From Guadua angustifolia (Eukaryota; Streptophyta; Magnoliopsida; Poales; Poaceae): a stretch of DNA of 64,000 bases. Below are positions 1 through 11,827 of the stretch, one piece after another (positions within the stretch are counted from its first letter, which is position 1; every line of letters begins with the position of its first letter). The stretch is taken from the NCBI GenBank assembly GCA_036346375.1, contig CM070500.1, positions 84,976,263 to 85,040,262 on the forward strand, read 5' to 3'. The notes beneath the pieces were generated by a model. The model saw nothing but the letters and a program-made list of their open reading frames with translations, had not been told where the DNA came from and did not search any database. Position numbers and translations under genes: made by a program.

Positions 1-1740
1 TGGCGACCTCAAATTCCTTCTAGAACAAGCTTTGGTGACGCCACCGCAACAACACTAGTTGAGTAAGCTCATGGGATATGATTTCGAGGTGGAATACAAA
101 CCGGGCAAGACGAACCTGGCGGCCGATGCATTATCTCGTGTCCCAGGAGCAACCTCGCTATCTTGCGCCGCTATTACTTGAGCCAAGGCGTCACGAGGGA
201 GTGGGCGTCGCTCGCCACGCCAGACCGGAAGCGCAAGCGTGGTCGAGCGCTCAATGAACCAACCTTCCATCCGGTGCCAGCGCCAACTCCACTCACTGAC
301 AGATCGAGACCATTGGGGCTGTCGTGCGGATTAATCTACTATCAAGAATCGACTCTTTGTGCTGCCGCTTCATAATTACAACCATTATTGCTTCGGTCCA
401 TGACTTAACTCACGAAGGTGTGCTAAAAACACTTCACCGGTGGCACGCGACTTTTATTGGGAGAAAGCGGTCGGACCATCGAGCATTTCATCGGCGATTG
501 CAATATTTGTCAGCGCAACAAAGTGAGTTCCCTTGCGTTGGGAGGCTCTGCAGCACATTGCCGCCGATTCCCGGCATGTATGGACGGATGTCTCGATGGA
601 TTTTATTCGCGGATTACCCAAGTCGAGGTAAAATTTTTGGTTGTCGTGGACCGTCTATCTAAATACGCACACTTCATGACAGTCACACGACCAACAACAG
701 CACAACTGGTGGCCAATCTTTTCTTTGATCAGGTGGTTCGCTTACATGGCATCCCGGAGACCATAGTGTCGGACCGTGACCCGGTATTCCTTAGCACCTT
801 CTGGCAGGACTTGTTCAAGCGTTGTGGTACTACATTGTTATTGTCATCAGCATATCACCCTCGGGCCGGCGGGCGAAGAGGTGGTAAGCATGAACCATCG
901 AGATGTACTTACGCTTTGTTTAACGATGGATAAGCCAACAACTTGGGTTAAGTGGCTACCATGGGTTTGAGTTTTGCTATAACACTTCCTTTCATTCCGC
1001 CACGGATGGCGCCTTCGAGTTGGTTTATGGCGTCCACCTCCACCTTTGGTACCATATCAGCAGGCACCACTAGTGTTGATAAGGTCGATTGTCAACTTTC
1101 GTGGGCGAGGATGAATTGCTTCAAGTGGCCAAGCATCATTTATCTAAAGCACAGCCTGACAGATGAAACAACGCTATGACCAAGGCCACCGAGGCGTGCG
1201 GTTCAAAGTCGGAGGCCGGTTTGGCTAAAACTTCACAAGTATCGACAAGCAAGCGTCGGACATACTTCATTCCTGGCTCGTCTCCCACGTTTTTACGGGC
1301 CCTATCTGGTCCAAGCAGAGTCGGTCAGTTGCCTACTGCCTTGCCTTCCGAAAGTGATTCCCGCATTCACAATGTGTTCCATGTTTCCCTCCTCAAAATT
1401 CAAAGGATCGCCTCGGATTCTCCACCCTACCCTCCCAAGACACACCGCTTTCTTAAGCGAGTACCTGGCCGAACCGCGATTGTTGGCTCGGCGGTTTGTG
1501 AGCGGACAACGCCAGTTCCTCGTGCGATGGGCGGGGAAAATGATGATGGCGCTACGTGGGAGGATCTTTGTGCTCCTCGGCGAGCTTATCCTCATTGCAA
1601 GCTTGAGGACAAGCTTATTTTTCGGGGTATTGATGCAAACAAGAGTCTTGATCGGGTATACTCTGAAGATAGGGCAAAGCGCGTCAACCGAGGCGAAATG
1701 GCGCCAAAATCCAAAAGGTGGGCCGGGCCGAGTTGGAGTT
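1..1740 (+). pseudogene. Ty3/Gypsy chromovirus pol fragment (RNase H, integrase, chromodomain)
   Basis: This is the 3' half of a Ty3/Gypsy polyprotein, which would copy and integrate the retrotransposon. Reading across frames, the order is the end of RNase H (ending in FEVEYKPGKTNLAADALSR, about 85-140), an integrase zinc-binding segment (LTHEGV at about 405 and CNICQRNK at about 500), the integrase core (KYAHFMTVTRPTTAQLVANL then VSDRDPVFLSTFW, about 660-805), and a chromodomain-like FLVRWAG at about 1515 followed by TWEDL at about 1556. A chromodomain after integrase marks the chromovirus lineage. The reading frame changes at least five times and has stops, so it is dead. The 5' part (protease, reverse transcriptase) lies outside the window. 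A closely related copy follows at 2090-4083. Confidence 0.85.
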
Positions 1741-2089
1741 AGGAAACATTAGGACTCTGTAGTATTGTCAAGTCTACAGGTTTGCGTTTTATTTCCTAGT
1801 TAGAGTCCAATAGCAATTACAATAAAATCTGTTAGCTTTGCTATCGGAGTAGGAGTCGGAACATGTTCCCAATACTCTATTTAAGAAGAAGAGAAATAAG
1901 AAAATCGGCATGCTTGTTTTGCCACAAACCAAAGTATCGGCGGTGGCTCAGAGCAAAAGCCAAACCTCGGGCGTCATGGTGCCAAGGCCGGACTCGATGG
2001 CGAATTCCTCGCGTCGAGGAATCGTCCGAGGACTCGTATGCGTCTGAGCTACTGCTCGTTAAAGGCGAAGCTCATATCAATATCAATTG
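1741..2089 (+). repeat. Probable truncated Gypsy LTR or leader remnant
   Basis: Non-coding stretch between the two pol fragments. It has a TATA-like TCTATTTAAG near 1875 and a T-rich 5' part, which suits an LTR piece joined to a few hundred bases of coding-like remnant (1920-2089). I cannot find paired LTR ends or a target duplication, so the boundary is uncertain. Confidence 0.3.
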
Positions 2090-4083
2090 GTGGTCCGTCC
2101 CTACGCTATCCGTATAAGCGAAGGATGAAATTGAGCGACAATGTTCCGCCATGCCAGAGTATCATTCGTCCTCGTTCACCCTTTTCCTCTTGATTTTATT
2201 AGTCAAAAAGCAGATGGGACTTGGCCGTAGCCGACTACGAGAAATTGAATGCACACAAATCAAGGATAAGTTTCCCATCCGTAGTAGAAGGTTATTAGAC
2301 GTTCGTGGCCTTCTTCACTAACTCGATCTTGCTGGTACCATCAGTCGTATGCATGAGGGGATATCCACAAGGCGGCTTTTGAACACATCATGGGCATTTT
2401 GAGTTTCTCGTTTTCATGGCCCTTTTGGCCTTGTCGAATTGCTTTCGTTTTCCTTACATTTTTTCGAGACCAAATTGCGGGGATAAACCTTTTCCCAAAA
2501 GAAACTTTTAAACGGGTGGTTTTGTCCTCGTTATTTCTTGATGGGGATATATTGGGTTTTGGGATCCGGGGCCAGGGCGCCATTTTTTACCAATTTTTCC
2601 TGGCGTTTTTTGTTGGGGGGGTTTTTAAAACGGTTCAAACCTTTTTGGGGAGTCCCAGCGTTGGTCCGGTTTTCAACCGGCCACCATTGCCTTCACAAAA
2701 CTTCGCCCGCCAAAAGTTGGCGGCTTTGAAAGGGTTTCGGGATCAAACGATCGGCATTTGGGGCCTTATTATGGGGTCAAAATTTATCGTCCCCGGTCGC
2801 GACCTCTTCCTTTGCCTTTGGGGCCCCCGCAACAACATTTGGGCCATGGGTAGATTTCCTGGAATCAAACGGGCGGCCGGCGGGGATTTCCCGGGACAAT
2901 GCACTTTTGGGTATTCGGCGCTCCGAGGAAATGGGCGTCGCCCCAACCGGTGTTCGTGGTCGGGCGCCCAAACCAATTCCATGGGAACGTCCCGACGGGG
3001 CGGCCATTGGGGCCTCGGATTCTCACCCAAACCCGACCTTTGTGCGCCGCCCCCTAATTTGCCATTATTGTTCGGTATACAAACGGGGCAAAAACACTTA
3101 CCGGGTGCCCGACTTTTATTGGGGAAAGCGTCGGAATGGCTTTCCCGGCGAAATTTGTCAGCCCAAACAAAGTGAGCCCTTCGTTGGGAGGCCCTGCTGC
3201 GGGCCATTCCCGGCTTTGGCGGTTCCATATTTTATTCGGGATTACCCAAGTGGGTAAAACCTTTTTGGTTGCTGGACCTTTTATGAACCGGTCCCGACCA
3301 ACAACGCTGGCGGTGGCCAATTTTTCGACGGTGGTTCCGGCTGGAGCCTGTGCGGACCGTCCGGATTTGCATTCCGGGGATTTTAAGCGTTGTGGTAACT
3401 TTTTTGTTGCTTAACCCTCGGGCCAAGCGGGCCGAGGTGGGTGCAAACCATCGAGTGTTTACCTTTTTAACATGGATAAGCCAAAACTTGGGTTAATGGC
3501 ACCATGGGAGTTTTGCTTTAAACTTCCTTTCATTCCCCACGGATGGCGCCCGAGTTGGTTTATGGCGTCCACCTCCACCTTTGGTACCATATCACAGGCA
3601 CCACTAGTGTTGATAAGGTCGATTGTCCTTCGTGGGCGGGGGATGAATTGCTTCAAGTGGCCAAGCATCATTTATCTAAACCGCACGGAGAAACAACGCT
3701 ATGACCAAGGCCAAGGGCGTGCGGTTCAAAGTGGAGGGGGTTTGTAAAACTTACAATTCGACAACAAGCTCGGACATACTTCATTCCTGGCCCTCCCGTT
3801 TTCACGGCCCTATCTGGTCAAGCAGTCGGGGTTGCCTACCCTTGCCTTCCAAAGTGATTCCCGCATTCACAATGTGTTCCATGTTTCCCTCCTCAAAATT
3901 CAAGGGCGCCTCGGTTCTCCACGGCCCTCCCGGAACCAGCCTTCTTAGGAGCCGGGTGAACCGCTCGATTGTTGGCTCGGGGTTTGTGAGCGGACAACGC
4001 CCGGTTCCTCGTGCGATGGGCGGGGAAAAATGATGGCCTTCGTGGGAGGATCTGTGCTCCTCCGGCGACTTATCCTCATTCAA
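2090..4083 (+). pseudogene. Second Gypsy chromovirus pol copy, strongly degraded
   Basis: This copy begins in reverse transcriptase: KDEIERQCSAM at about 2125, IKDKFPI at about 2260 and HGHFEFLV at about 2390 are family RT motifs read across frames. From about 2790 it follows the same order as 1-1610: RNase H, integrase, then the chromodomain region. The part at 3440-4083 is close to 900-1610, with long identical stretches such as the block at 3555-3630. The part at about 2440-3440 is instead full of G, C and T runs and matches the first copy only loosely. No frame is open for any useful length. It is either an old copy or partly a sequence-quality problem (see findings). Confidence 0.75.
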
Positions 4084-4757
4084 GCTTGAATTGAATTATT
4101 AGGTAACTTTGTTTTTTAAAGTGAATTCTGTTTGCAATGAGAATATGATGCTGCCTAATGAGTGTGATTTACTTATCCTTAGAAATCATGGAGATGACTA
4201 TAATGGGTGGAATATGAGAAGGAATGCTACAAGACGAAGGGCCACAAGAAGGATTCAAAGCCTAGCCTAGGCCGACGACTTCAACTCCTCTCCCTAGCAG
4301 CCACCCCTTCCACAAGCCCACCGGGCTGGCCCAACTATATTTGAAATCCTTCATAACATGGTGCTATGCCACCTTTGCCAATTGGATTTCAACCCATGTA
4401 ATAGGAAGGTCCAGGAGAGACGTCTAGGAGGAGTTTGTGTCTGTGTCCACCTCCTGGTGCACCCCTTTAGAAGCTTATTTAAGTTAGCCGAGCTCCCTTA
4501 TGAGACTTGGGTTTTGTTAAATTAGTTTTACACGTGAAACTTCTGTGTTCTTCACTTGAGTCAACTAGACCAACTGTCAAGACCGCTATTGGAACTTCAA
4601 CACTTATCCTTAATCCATATTCGTAATTTTAGATTGCTTTTGCTTTGTTCTTGCTTGCTTTTCGGTTGCTTGCAAGAATTAGTCTTCGTGATCAGGTCAA
4701 TTGAGATTTGGCACGATTGATAACAATTTATAGTTTGGTTCAACGATTGCTTGGCGT
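4084..4757. repeat. LTR-like non-coding flank of the Gypsy copy
   Basis: Non-coding DNA following the chromodomain region. It has a possible TATA-type box (TTATTTAAG near 4474) and a T-rich tail, which would fit a 3' LTR. No paired copy or terminal TG/CA with a duplication could be fixed. It is interrupted on its right by the hAT element at 4758. Confidence 0.35.
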
Positions 4758-6641
4758 CAGGGGCGGAGCCCAATGGGGCCTACAGTGCAGTGCGGGGTAA
4801 AAAAAATTAGTAGTGATTGCTATAGGCCCATTAACTGCACCACAAAGAAAGAAGGTGGGCACCGAGTCAACCGATGAGCCAGCCGTCGCCGTTTGAGGTG
4901 CGGTCGAGCGTCACCCGTCGTCGGAGGAAGCGGATGACTCGTCCGCCAACCACCATCACGGCCTACTCTTGCCGACACCTTTCGCCTAGCAGCGGGCCCG
5001 CAGCATGGGCTACCGCCTCCTCTGTTGGCTAACATCTGGCGTCTGTAGCGGACAAGGGCAACCTGATCGCGTCGCAATGCGTGCCATGTGCGCTTGCGGC
5101 CTCAACCTCGGCATGGCGGCTGCCCTCACCTCGGCCTGTGAAGTGCGCTGGTGCTCTTTGAAATGCAGTGCTGATGTGATTATGTGAAGTGATGTGATAC
5201 TATGATGTGATCGCATCTTTGCATGCATGAGCATGAATCATTATTTGCTTGTTGGATGTTGCGATCTTGTAGACTTGCATGAGTTGCATCGATGGATCGA
5301 TGAGGGCCCGGACGGCCGGTGATCCGTGATCCGTCGTTGATCGATATTCAGATCAATATTACGTATTTACAGTATTCGGTAGGTATTCTATATTTGGGTG
5401 TCGGTATTTTTTCTGGGCGTAATTCAGTTATCGGTAAATTTATTTAAAAATATCATTCAATTGAACTGATAGGTAAATTCATGGAGAGATTTTTTAAAAA
5501 AAAGCACCGTCTGAGATGGGGCAACAAATGCTAGAAATTCATATATAGAAGATAATGGAAATTGTGACTACCCATGGAGATCAACTCAAGCTGGTAGGAG
5601 GAGATTCAATATGATCTGGCAAAAGAAAAAGAATAGATGCTTACCATCCTAATGTGAGAGATTTTGTAAGAAGAAGGTATTTAGAAAATGGCCCATGCCG
5701 ACCTCGCACTTTTGATTTTCTATATACACAGTTTGGAGATAAAAATAGAAGGTTCAATGTGGAAAGGTTTGATGAGTTTGGGAGCTAGCTTGAGTATAGC
5801 AAGTCTAAAGACAGAGCACATTGCTTTTGTTGTTTCTTATTTTGATAGTCGCTTCAATGAGCTCGCCTCTAACTTGCTTGTTTGGTCATCTTCTTTGAGC
5901 CCAAGAGACTCATTTCATGATTTTAGTGTGGATAATCTGATAAATTTGGCTAAACTGTACCCTAATGATTTTGATCATATGGAATTGAGAGATCTCAATC
6001 ATAATCTCTGTCTCTACATTGTTGATATACGAGCTGATGGTCGATTCTCCAACATACAAACTATTGGGGAACTTTCTCAAAAATGGTCGAGACAAAGAAA
6101 CATCCTTGCTATCCTTTATTCTATCGACTTTTGAAGCTAGTATTGGTATTACTGTCACCACGACCCATTGCCGAGAGATCCTTTTACGCCATGAGGATTG
6201 TGAAAACATATTTGAGTAACCGTATAAGTGATGATTTCATGAGTGATAGTCTCATTTGTTATGTGGAGAAAGAAGAAATGAAGAAAGTAGCAGATGATGC
6301 ACGTCGTTAATCAATTTATGAATTTGAAAGAACAAAAATACTAAGAGGTAATGCATTTATTTTTATTATGTCAATATCATCTACATTTTTAAAAGTCTAA
6401 TTCATCATATTCTCACTTTTATAGGCTATTGCGATTGCTTGATTCAAATGTTGGATGAATATTATCGGTGTTTTCCCTCTTTTTGGTAAGAATCTACATA
6501 CTTGGCCTTTTAATATGTGTATCAGTGTATCACTATATATTCTCTTTGCTTTTCACGGTATTAATTAGTGGCTTCGTGCTACAAACATATGTGATCGTAA
6601 AATGGTGCACCGGGGTTATTTTCGTTCTAGTTCCGCCCCTG
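4758..6641 (+). mobile_element. hAT DNA transposon, 1884 bp, with exact 8-bp TSD
   Basis: The ends are inverted repeats CAGGGGCGGA (4758-4767) and TCCGCCCCTG (6632-6641). Each is flanked by the identical octamer CTTGGCGT at 4750-4757 and 6642-6649. An 8-bp duplication and CAGGG-type ends are standard for hAT. Inside are a GC-rich segment of unknown origin (about 4850-5190) and a transposase remnant (5688-6310). The element is non-functional because its transposase lacks the N-terminal half and is frameshifted. The perfect target duplication shows that both ends are original. Confidence 0.9.
5688..6310 (+). pseudogene. hAT transposase C-terminal remnant
   Basis: Two overlapping reading pieces (5688-6134 and 6083-6310) together look like the C-terminal half of a plant hAT transposase of the DUF4371/dimerisation type. 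The first has HIAFVVSYFDSRFNELASNL and NLINLAKLYPNDFDHMELRD. The second, in another frame, has the dimerisation-region pattern ERSFYAMRIVKTYLSNRISD followed by SLICYVEKEE. The frame switches near 6083-6120. The zinc-finger N-terminus and most of the catalytic core are absent, so it is broken. It sits inside the TSD-bounded hAT element. Confidence 0.75.
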
Positions 6642-7206
6642 CTTGGCGTCGGTCATATTTCAGTCGATAGCTTGGATCGTAAGGGTTGTCTTTATGAATT
6701 AGCCTCATCACTGACACTTGAGGATGTCAGCTACCTTTTGGGCTTTTCATGCACTGGGGATGCGGTTGTGCCTCAGGATGTCGATCCGGGGTGGCGTACT
6801 GAGCTGCTCGGTAGGTTTGACAGAGTGCTACCTGAGGAGGTAGCCTACTCAGCGTTCTCTAGTGTGCATGGTCCAATGCAGAAGTGGTTCACATAGTTCT
6901 ACGTACGTATGAATTCATTTGGATATTTCTATTTTGTTTTGCATTTCCATTATCGTACACACCATTATGTTATGCAACCGAAGAGGATAGTGGACAGAGC
7001 GGGGGACTACATCGTGCAGTGTCACTTCAAGGCATACATGCTATGGTTCTTTGGCTAGGTCATGTTTGTTGGGGAACGCGGTATGCTACGCTAGCACAAA
7101 TTAAAATTTCTACCGCATAACCAGAAAAGCTACTACGCAAAGAAAGGATCCGCAGATGGATTACCACTAGGCGCCGCGATTGCGGAATCCTTCGCGTTGG
7201 TGTAGT

Positions 7207-7278
7207 GGATCGTCCTCGCCGTGGATCGTCCTCACGCGGATCGTCCTCGCTGCGGATCGTCCTCGCTGCGGTTCATCC
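7207..7278. repeat. Short tandem repeat, unit GGATCGTCCTCGCTGC
   Basis: About four to five imperfect copies of a 15-17 bp unit beginning GGATCGTCCTC, inside the solo LTR. Confidence 0.8.
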
Positions 7279-8156
7279 TCACCGCGCCCGCGATGCAGCA
7301 AAGATCACCACGCCGATCCCACACGTCCGGGATGGAACGCGCGTGCGTTGGCGTGCAAGCACCATGTCGCTTCGGCAAGGGCAATGAGAGGTGGAGGCTA
7401 GGGTTACGGGCGTGAACAACATCATGCACGTCCACCTTCTCCTCTCCTTATATAGCCACGCTGACGAAACCTAAGCCAGGGCCCATCGGTAGCGTTAAGC
7501 CCACGAGGTCCATTAATTACGGATCCAATCCGAATTAATGCGTCGACTTTATTAAGTGTGTGACCACATGAGGTTTATGTACATTTGGACATAGATTTGA
7601 AAAACCCTTTTCCAATCCAATAGTAGTAGCGGTTCCTTGCGAGCATGCCAACTCCCAAACGCATATGATCAAATCAGATAGAACCTTTCAAAAGTACTCA
7701 TGTCATAATCTCTTTGCCAAACTATATGAAGATCGAACTCAAGGCGAGAAGTATGTCATCCTTTGACAGTTCAATCCATCTCTCGTATTAAGTGATATAT
7801 TAATAAGTTGTGATTGACTTCTCAATCACGGCATGGCCATACACTTCCTAATCATATCACACGAGTGGTCTGAACATATATATCTGTTATCTGGGAGTGG
7901 CAAATTCCATCTTGATTGCTCACTTCCCTCTGCATGTTTCATAGCAAACATGAAAGCTACCTTTATAACTATCAGGTTAGGAAATAGTGTTTAGTGGCCC
8001 CAAGGTAAACTATTACACATGTAGGGAATGTGACAATCTCAGGTCTAAGGATCATACATCCACTATGTATGAGATACTAATCGATGACACATAAGAATGT
8101 AACATTCTCGCAGTGTCCCATTGAGAGTCTATCTAACCCATGTTCTTCATCATGAG

Positions 8157-8546
8157 TAGGGATGAAAGCGGATATCCTAATTTCTGAACAAATTCAACAT
8201 TTTTAAATAGATATATAATGATTTTGGTTTTCATTTTTAACACTTTAGCAAGCTCATTATAAAAATAAGATTATAAAATTATATAAAAAAATTACGCATT
8301 ATTTGCTTCCCATAAATAAAAAGGTGAAAAATATCGAATCCGTATCCGATTGATATCCGAATTTTGTTTCTATCATTTAAATAAATATATAATGAATTTG
8401 AGGTTCATTTTTTATGAATTTGAATAAGCTCAACACCACAAATAAGAATATGAATTCGGATAGAAAATTCTATATCCTATTTGTTTCCCATTGAAGAACA
8501 AAGACAAAAAAATTGATATCCGAATTACTATCCGTTTTCATCCCTA
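8157..8546. mobile_element. hAT-type MITE nested in the solo LTR
   Basis: The ends are inverted repeats TAGGGATGAAAGCGGATA and TATCCGTTTTCATCCCTA (one mismatch in 18), flanked by the 8-bp duplication ATCATGAG at 8149-8156 and 8547-8554. It is 390 bp, AT-rich and has no coding capacity. The element at 62088-62953 has related ends. Confidence 0.88.
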
Positions 8547-10267
8547 ATCATGAGTTCACAATGTATTGATGATATCTCCATATCCTATTATCTATGAAAC
8601 ATAATCATCGATCAAAACATGTGCTGATCTATTCATCGTTGTTCTATACGATGATACCCGATCAGAGATACTTATAGAATTATATCAATAAGTAGAGAGT
8701 TTCATAAGCAAGTCACATACTTGCTGATCAATATAATGATATACATTCATTGGACCAATAATCATATTATTATTCATAAGTATAGTCATGTTACAATCAT
8801 TTATATGACTGCCTCAAGGGCATAACACCAACAATGTTCTGCTCATCCCATGGGGATAACGTGAAAAAACACATCATCCAGTACGCGAGGACGACAGTAG
8901 ACGTGGCCCTAGAGGAGATCCCTAGTTGGCTTGGGGCCCTGGCTGTACTGGATGACACATACCTTGCCCTTTGCAATGGGTGTTGTCGCGTGGCGGATGA
9001 CTCCACTCTAGCTGGATGCCCTTTACTTCTATAGCTCTGGTTGTTCAAGCGCTTTCAGATCGGACGGCCACAGATCGAATTGGCACCTTATAGGTCAGTC
9101 CTCTATGGGGCCCCAAGGGATGATGTGTACTGTCCTACCATGGGGACGTTATGGAGTCATCATCGGGTTAGTAATTTCACCTCTATCGTCAATTGTATAA
9201 TATTTTGCCATCTTCCATACTAACGTTCGCCTGTTTCATTTTTTGTAGCTAACTTTTACCCCATTTACATCTCATGCATCATACCCTGAGTATGTCACAA
9301 TGTTTGACCATCTGATGGAGGATAGTGTCATCTGGAGGCCATACATCCTAGAAGTTGTATCCACGCAAGCACCTCACGGCCTCTCGGTGCAGTGCACCCG
9401 TAACACTGTCTTCTAGTTTACCCGTCATCACCTGTGTACGACATCTTCATCGAGATCTATGCCGTACAATGTGTGATACGACAATTCGGTCTCTAGCAGG
9501 CTTCCTAGTCCCCATTGGTGACATCGTCCTGCCGATCGTGCACACGTGAGTTCTCCTTTACTTCACTTTCAATGTCAGCACAGCTGTAAGTCCATACTAA
9601 TGAGGTCAGGTTGCAAATCCTTTTTTGCAGGCTCACACGAAAGGGTTTCAGTGGACATGGGGGTTGTGTAGCACGCATGCTGCCTCACGCACAGCAGTGG
9701 ATGCAAGCGTTGGCGGATGTATACTAGGAGGATGCTCCGTACGACCATGTGACATACGACAACTACATCCAGTGGTACATCATATGCACACGTGTTCGAG
9801 TCTTGTGTATTGTGGACGATCCTCGGAGGCACATGCCCTCTACGACAAACACCTATCGCACGCAGCTGGAATTAGCTTTTCATTGCTCAGTTAGTACTTT
9901 TGTTCGAATGTCTTATAATATATCGTTCATGCAATTCTTAAAGCTAACAAACCTTTTACCGCGTGCGTAAAGTGACCTCGCTAGGGAGGCTTTCAAGGAG
10001 GTCACCTCACTTAGGTTCCGAGTTGGCCTAGGGTACAGGTTGGAGGTCAGCATGGACTACCTGAGAGGGTCGTTACAACATCTTCAAGACAAGACGTTGC
10101 GCATCGTCCACCTTACATCCCGTAGAAGACCTAGAGAGGACGACGTAGTACAGTTCCACGCTCAGTCCTCCATCATACATGGTCGACATCTACCTTACTC
10201 CGCAGTTGGGACATCACACGCATTGAGCACCCCTCCTCCCGACGTGCCCAAGGGATCCAGTTGGTAG

Positions 10268-11822
10268 CGTTCGGCACTGTATGCCTACATGTTTCCAAGT
10301 ACACTAAAACAACCCAGAGTTTTAATCATGCAAATGAGATCATCAACGCAAATTAATAACACACATCAACTAATTAATCAACAAAGTTAATCACCAACTT
10401 TATTTATTAACAAATGTCATACAATAGTATCAATTGCAATGTAGATAAATAATAAATTACATCAAAAGGAAATATTACAGGATTAGTCAAGATCCCTAAA
10501 AAGCTAAGCTTATGTAATCTTTGGCTTGATCCCTATCATGGTTAGCCATTCATATATATATAAGACAATCAAAGAGAAAAAATTTAAAAGTTTAGGCGTG
10601 GCCCTTACGAGTTGGTATCGCTTGTCGAGATACCTGACTGTTCGGGGCTAGTCGGCACCTCTCGCTACTTAGGGTTCTATCACTCAGCAGCATACAAACC
10701 TATTTTTGTCAGGTAACCATAGCTATGCCCGAAATACAATCAAAATATCACATAGTAAAACATGAATCCCTCATGGTAAAAGGAGAGAATAGAACCTCCC
10801 CCAGGCAACACATCCCCAGGCCACCAAAGCCTCCAAGTCTCAGTTAAAAAGAGTGTCAGCCGAGCACCCAAGCCCCATCCATTACCACCCAAGCCAGAGC
10901 ACACCAGGGAGCACATACACAAGCCACCTTTCTGTCCAAAACCACCAGAGAGCCATAAAGCTACCAGGAGGCAAGGAAGCAAAGCCACTAAGCAAGCACA
11001 AGCCAAGAAGACCATTAGGAACACAAGCCTCAAGCCAAGCCCACGAGCAAGACAACAAAGAGTATGCCAAGAAGACCACCAGGAGCAAGAGAGCAAGAGA
11101 CAGGGAGCACCAAGACAGGAGCAAGACCACCCCAGCATCCCCCATCCACATCATCACATTCCTACACCTTAGCCCATCCCCCACAACCATAGGTAACCAT
11201 CATCCATGCTAGTAGCATCGACATAGAAAAATCACAGTAGGAAAACCCATATAGTGTATAAGGTAGCATTAAGGTTTAGCGGTCTCGGGGGTATGCCAGC
11301 CTAGGGGCAACGCCGTGCGTGCCAGTCAACCACCATGAACTCCCTAGTGTACGGGAGGCCACGGGTGTCACTACCATACCGTCAAACCCAAGCATCAATC
11401 CATTTTCATCATTAACCAGATCTCAACCAATGTGCCATAATCATATAGCATCACATAGCACAAAGAATATGAATTAACAGAGCAAAATGAGAAAAAAATT
11501 AAAAATCAAGAATCTAGGTTTTCACCAAGTTCTGAAAGGGGAGGGAGCTCAGGGGAGTAGCCCAAGGGCTTGGAGCCTAGGCAGCATGAGAGGCTAGGCC
11601 AGGCCAAGGGGGGTGCCCGTGTTGGGCACACCGATGGAGGCCGGCAGGGGGCATCGGCCTAGGTGGGACCCAGGTGACAACACCAAGAGATGGAGGAAGT
11701 GAAGCGGCCTAGGGGCAGGGTGGCGATGCTAGGTCAGCTCAACAACGTGGGAGGAGAACCAGCGGTAGGAGAAAGAAGAGAGAGAAAGGGAGGAAATGGG
11801 GAAGAAGAGAGAGACCAAAGAG
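10268..11822. other. Non-coding, probably LTR-derived stretch
   Basis: The left part (10270-10600) is AT-rich and could be the PMD 3' flank. From about 10620 it is GC-richer, with repeated CCA/AGG-rich sequence (10850-11180) and a purine-rich end (11750-11820), as in the U3/leader of grass Gypsy LTRs on the minus strand. No ORF in it has recognisable protein similarity. The SIRE-like element is inserted at its right end. Confidence 0.4.
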
Positions 11823-11827
11823 ATAAG

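Larger units (their letters stand above)
7067..8833 (-). mobile_element. Solo LTR of an Angela/BARE-like Copia element
   Basis: The segment starts TGTTGGGGAACG and ends GCATAACACCAACA, flanked by the 5-bp duplication ATGTT at 7062-7066 and 8834-8838. On the minus strand it begins TGTTGGTGTTATGCCC and ends CGTTCCCCAACA, as expected for Angela/BARE LTRs. There is no internal domain, so it is a solo LTR left by recombination between two LTRs. It interrupts the PMD pseudogene. It contains a 390-bp hAT MITE (8157-8546) and a short tandem repeat (7207-7278). Without the MITE the LTR is 1377 bp. Confidence 0.88.
6660..10267 (+). pseudogene. Plant mobile domain (PMD, MAIN-like) pseudogene, split by a solo LTR
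   Basis: The pieces 6660-7061 and 8834-10267 read through as one PMD (aminotransferase-like plant mobile domain) protein. PMD occurs in MAIN-type plant genes and in some transposons. Seen in order: LTLEDVSYLLGFSCTGDAVV (about 6715), WRTELLGRFDRVLPEE (about 6792), HLKAYMLWLFG-like remnants (about 7025), then after the insertion DDTYLALCNGCCRVADDSTL (about 8953) and CPLLL. Introns with GT-AG ends are visible at about 9167-9248 and 9549-9630, so this is not a processed copy. A stop (TAG where Trp is expected, about 9415), frameshifts and the 1.8 kb LTR insertion make it a pseudogene. The 5' end is cut near the hAT insertion. Function of the family is poorly known. Confidence 0.7.

Noticed and set aside
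10740..11138. 132-residue hydrophobic Cys/Leu/Trp-rich minus-strand frame
   Set aside because: It comes from a simple CCA/AGG-rich repeat region. Overlapping frames on both strands show the same low complexity and no family match.
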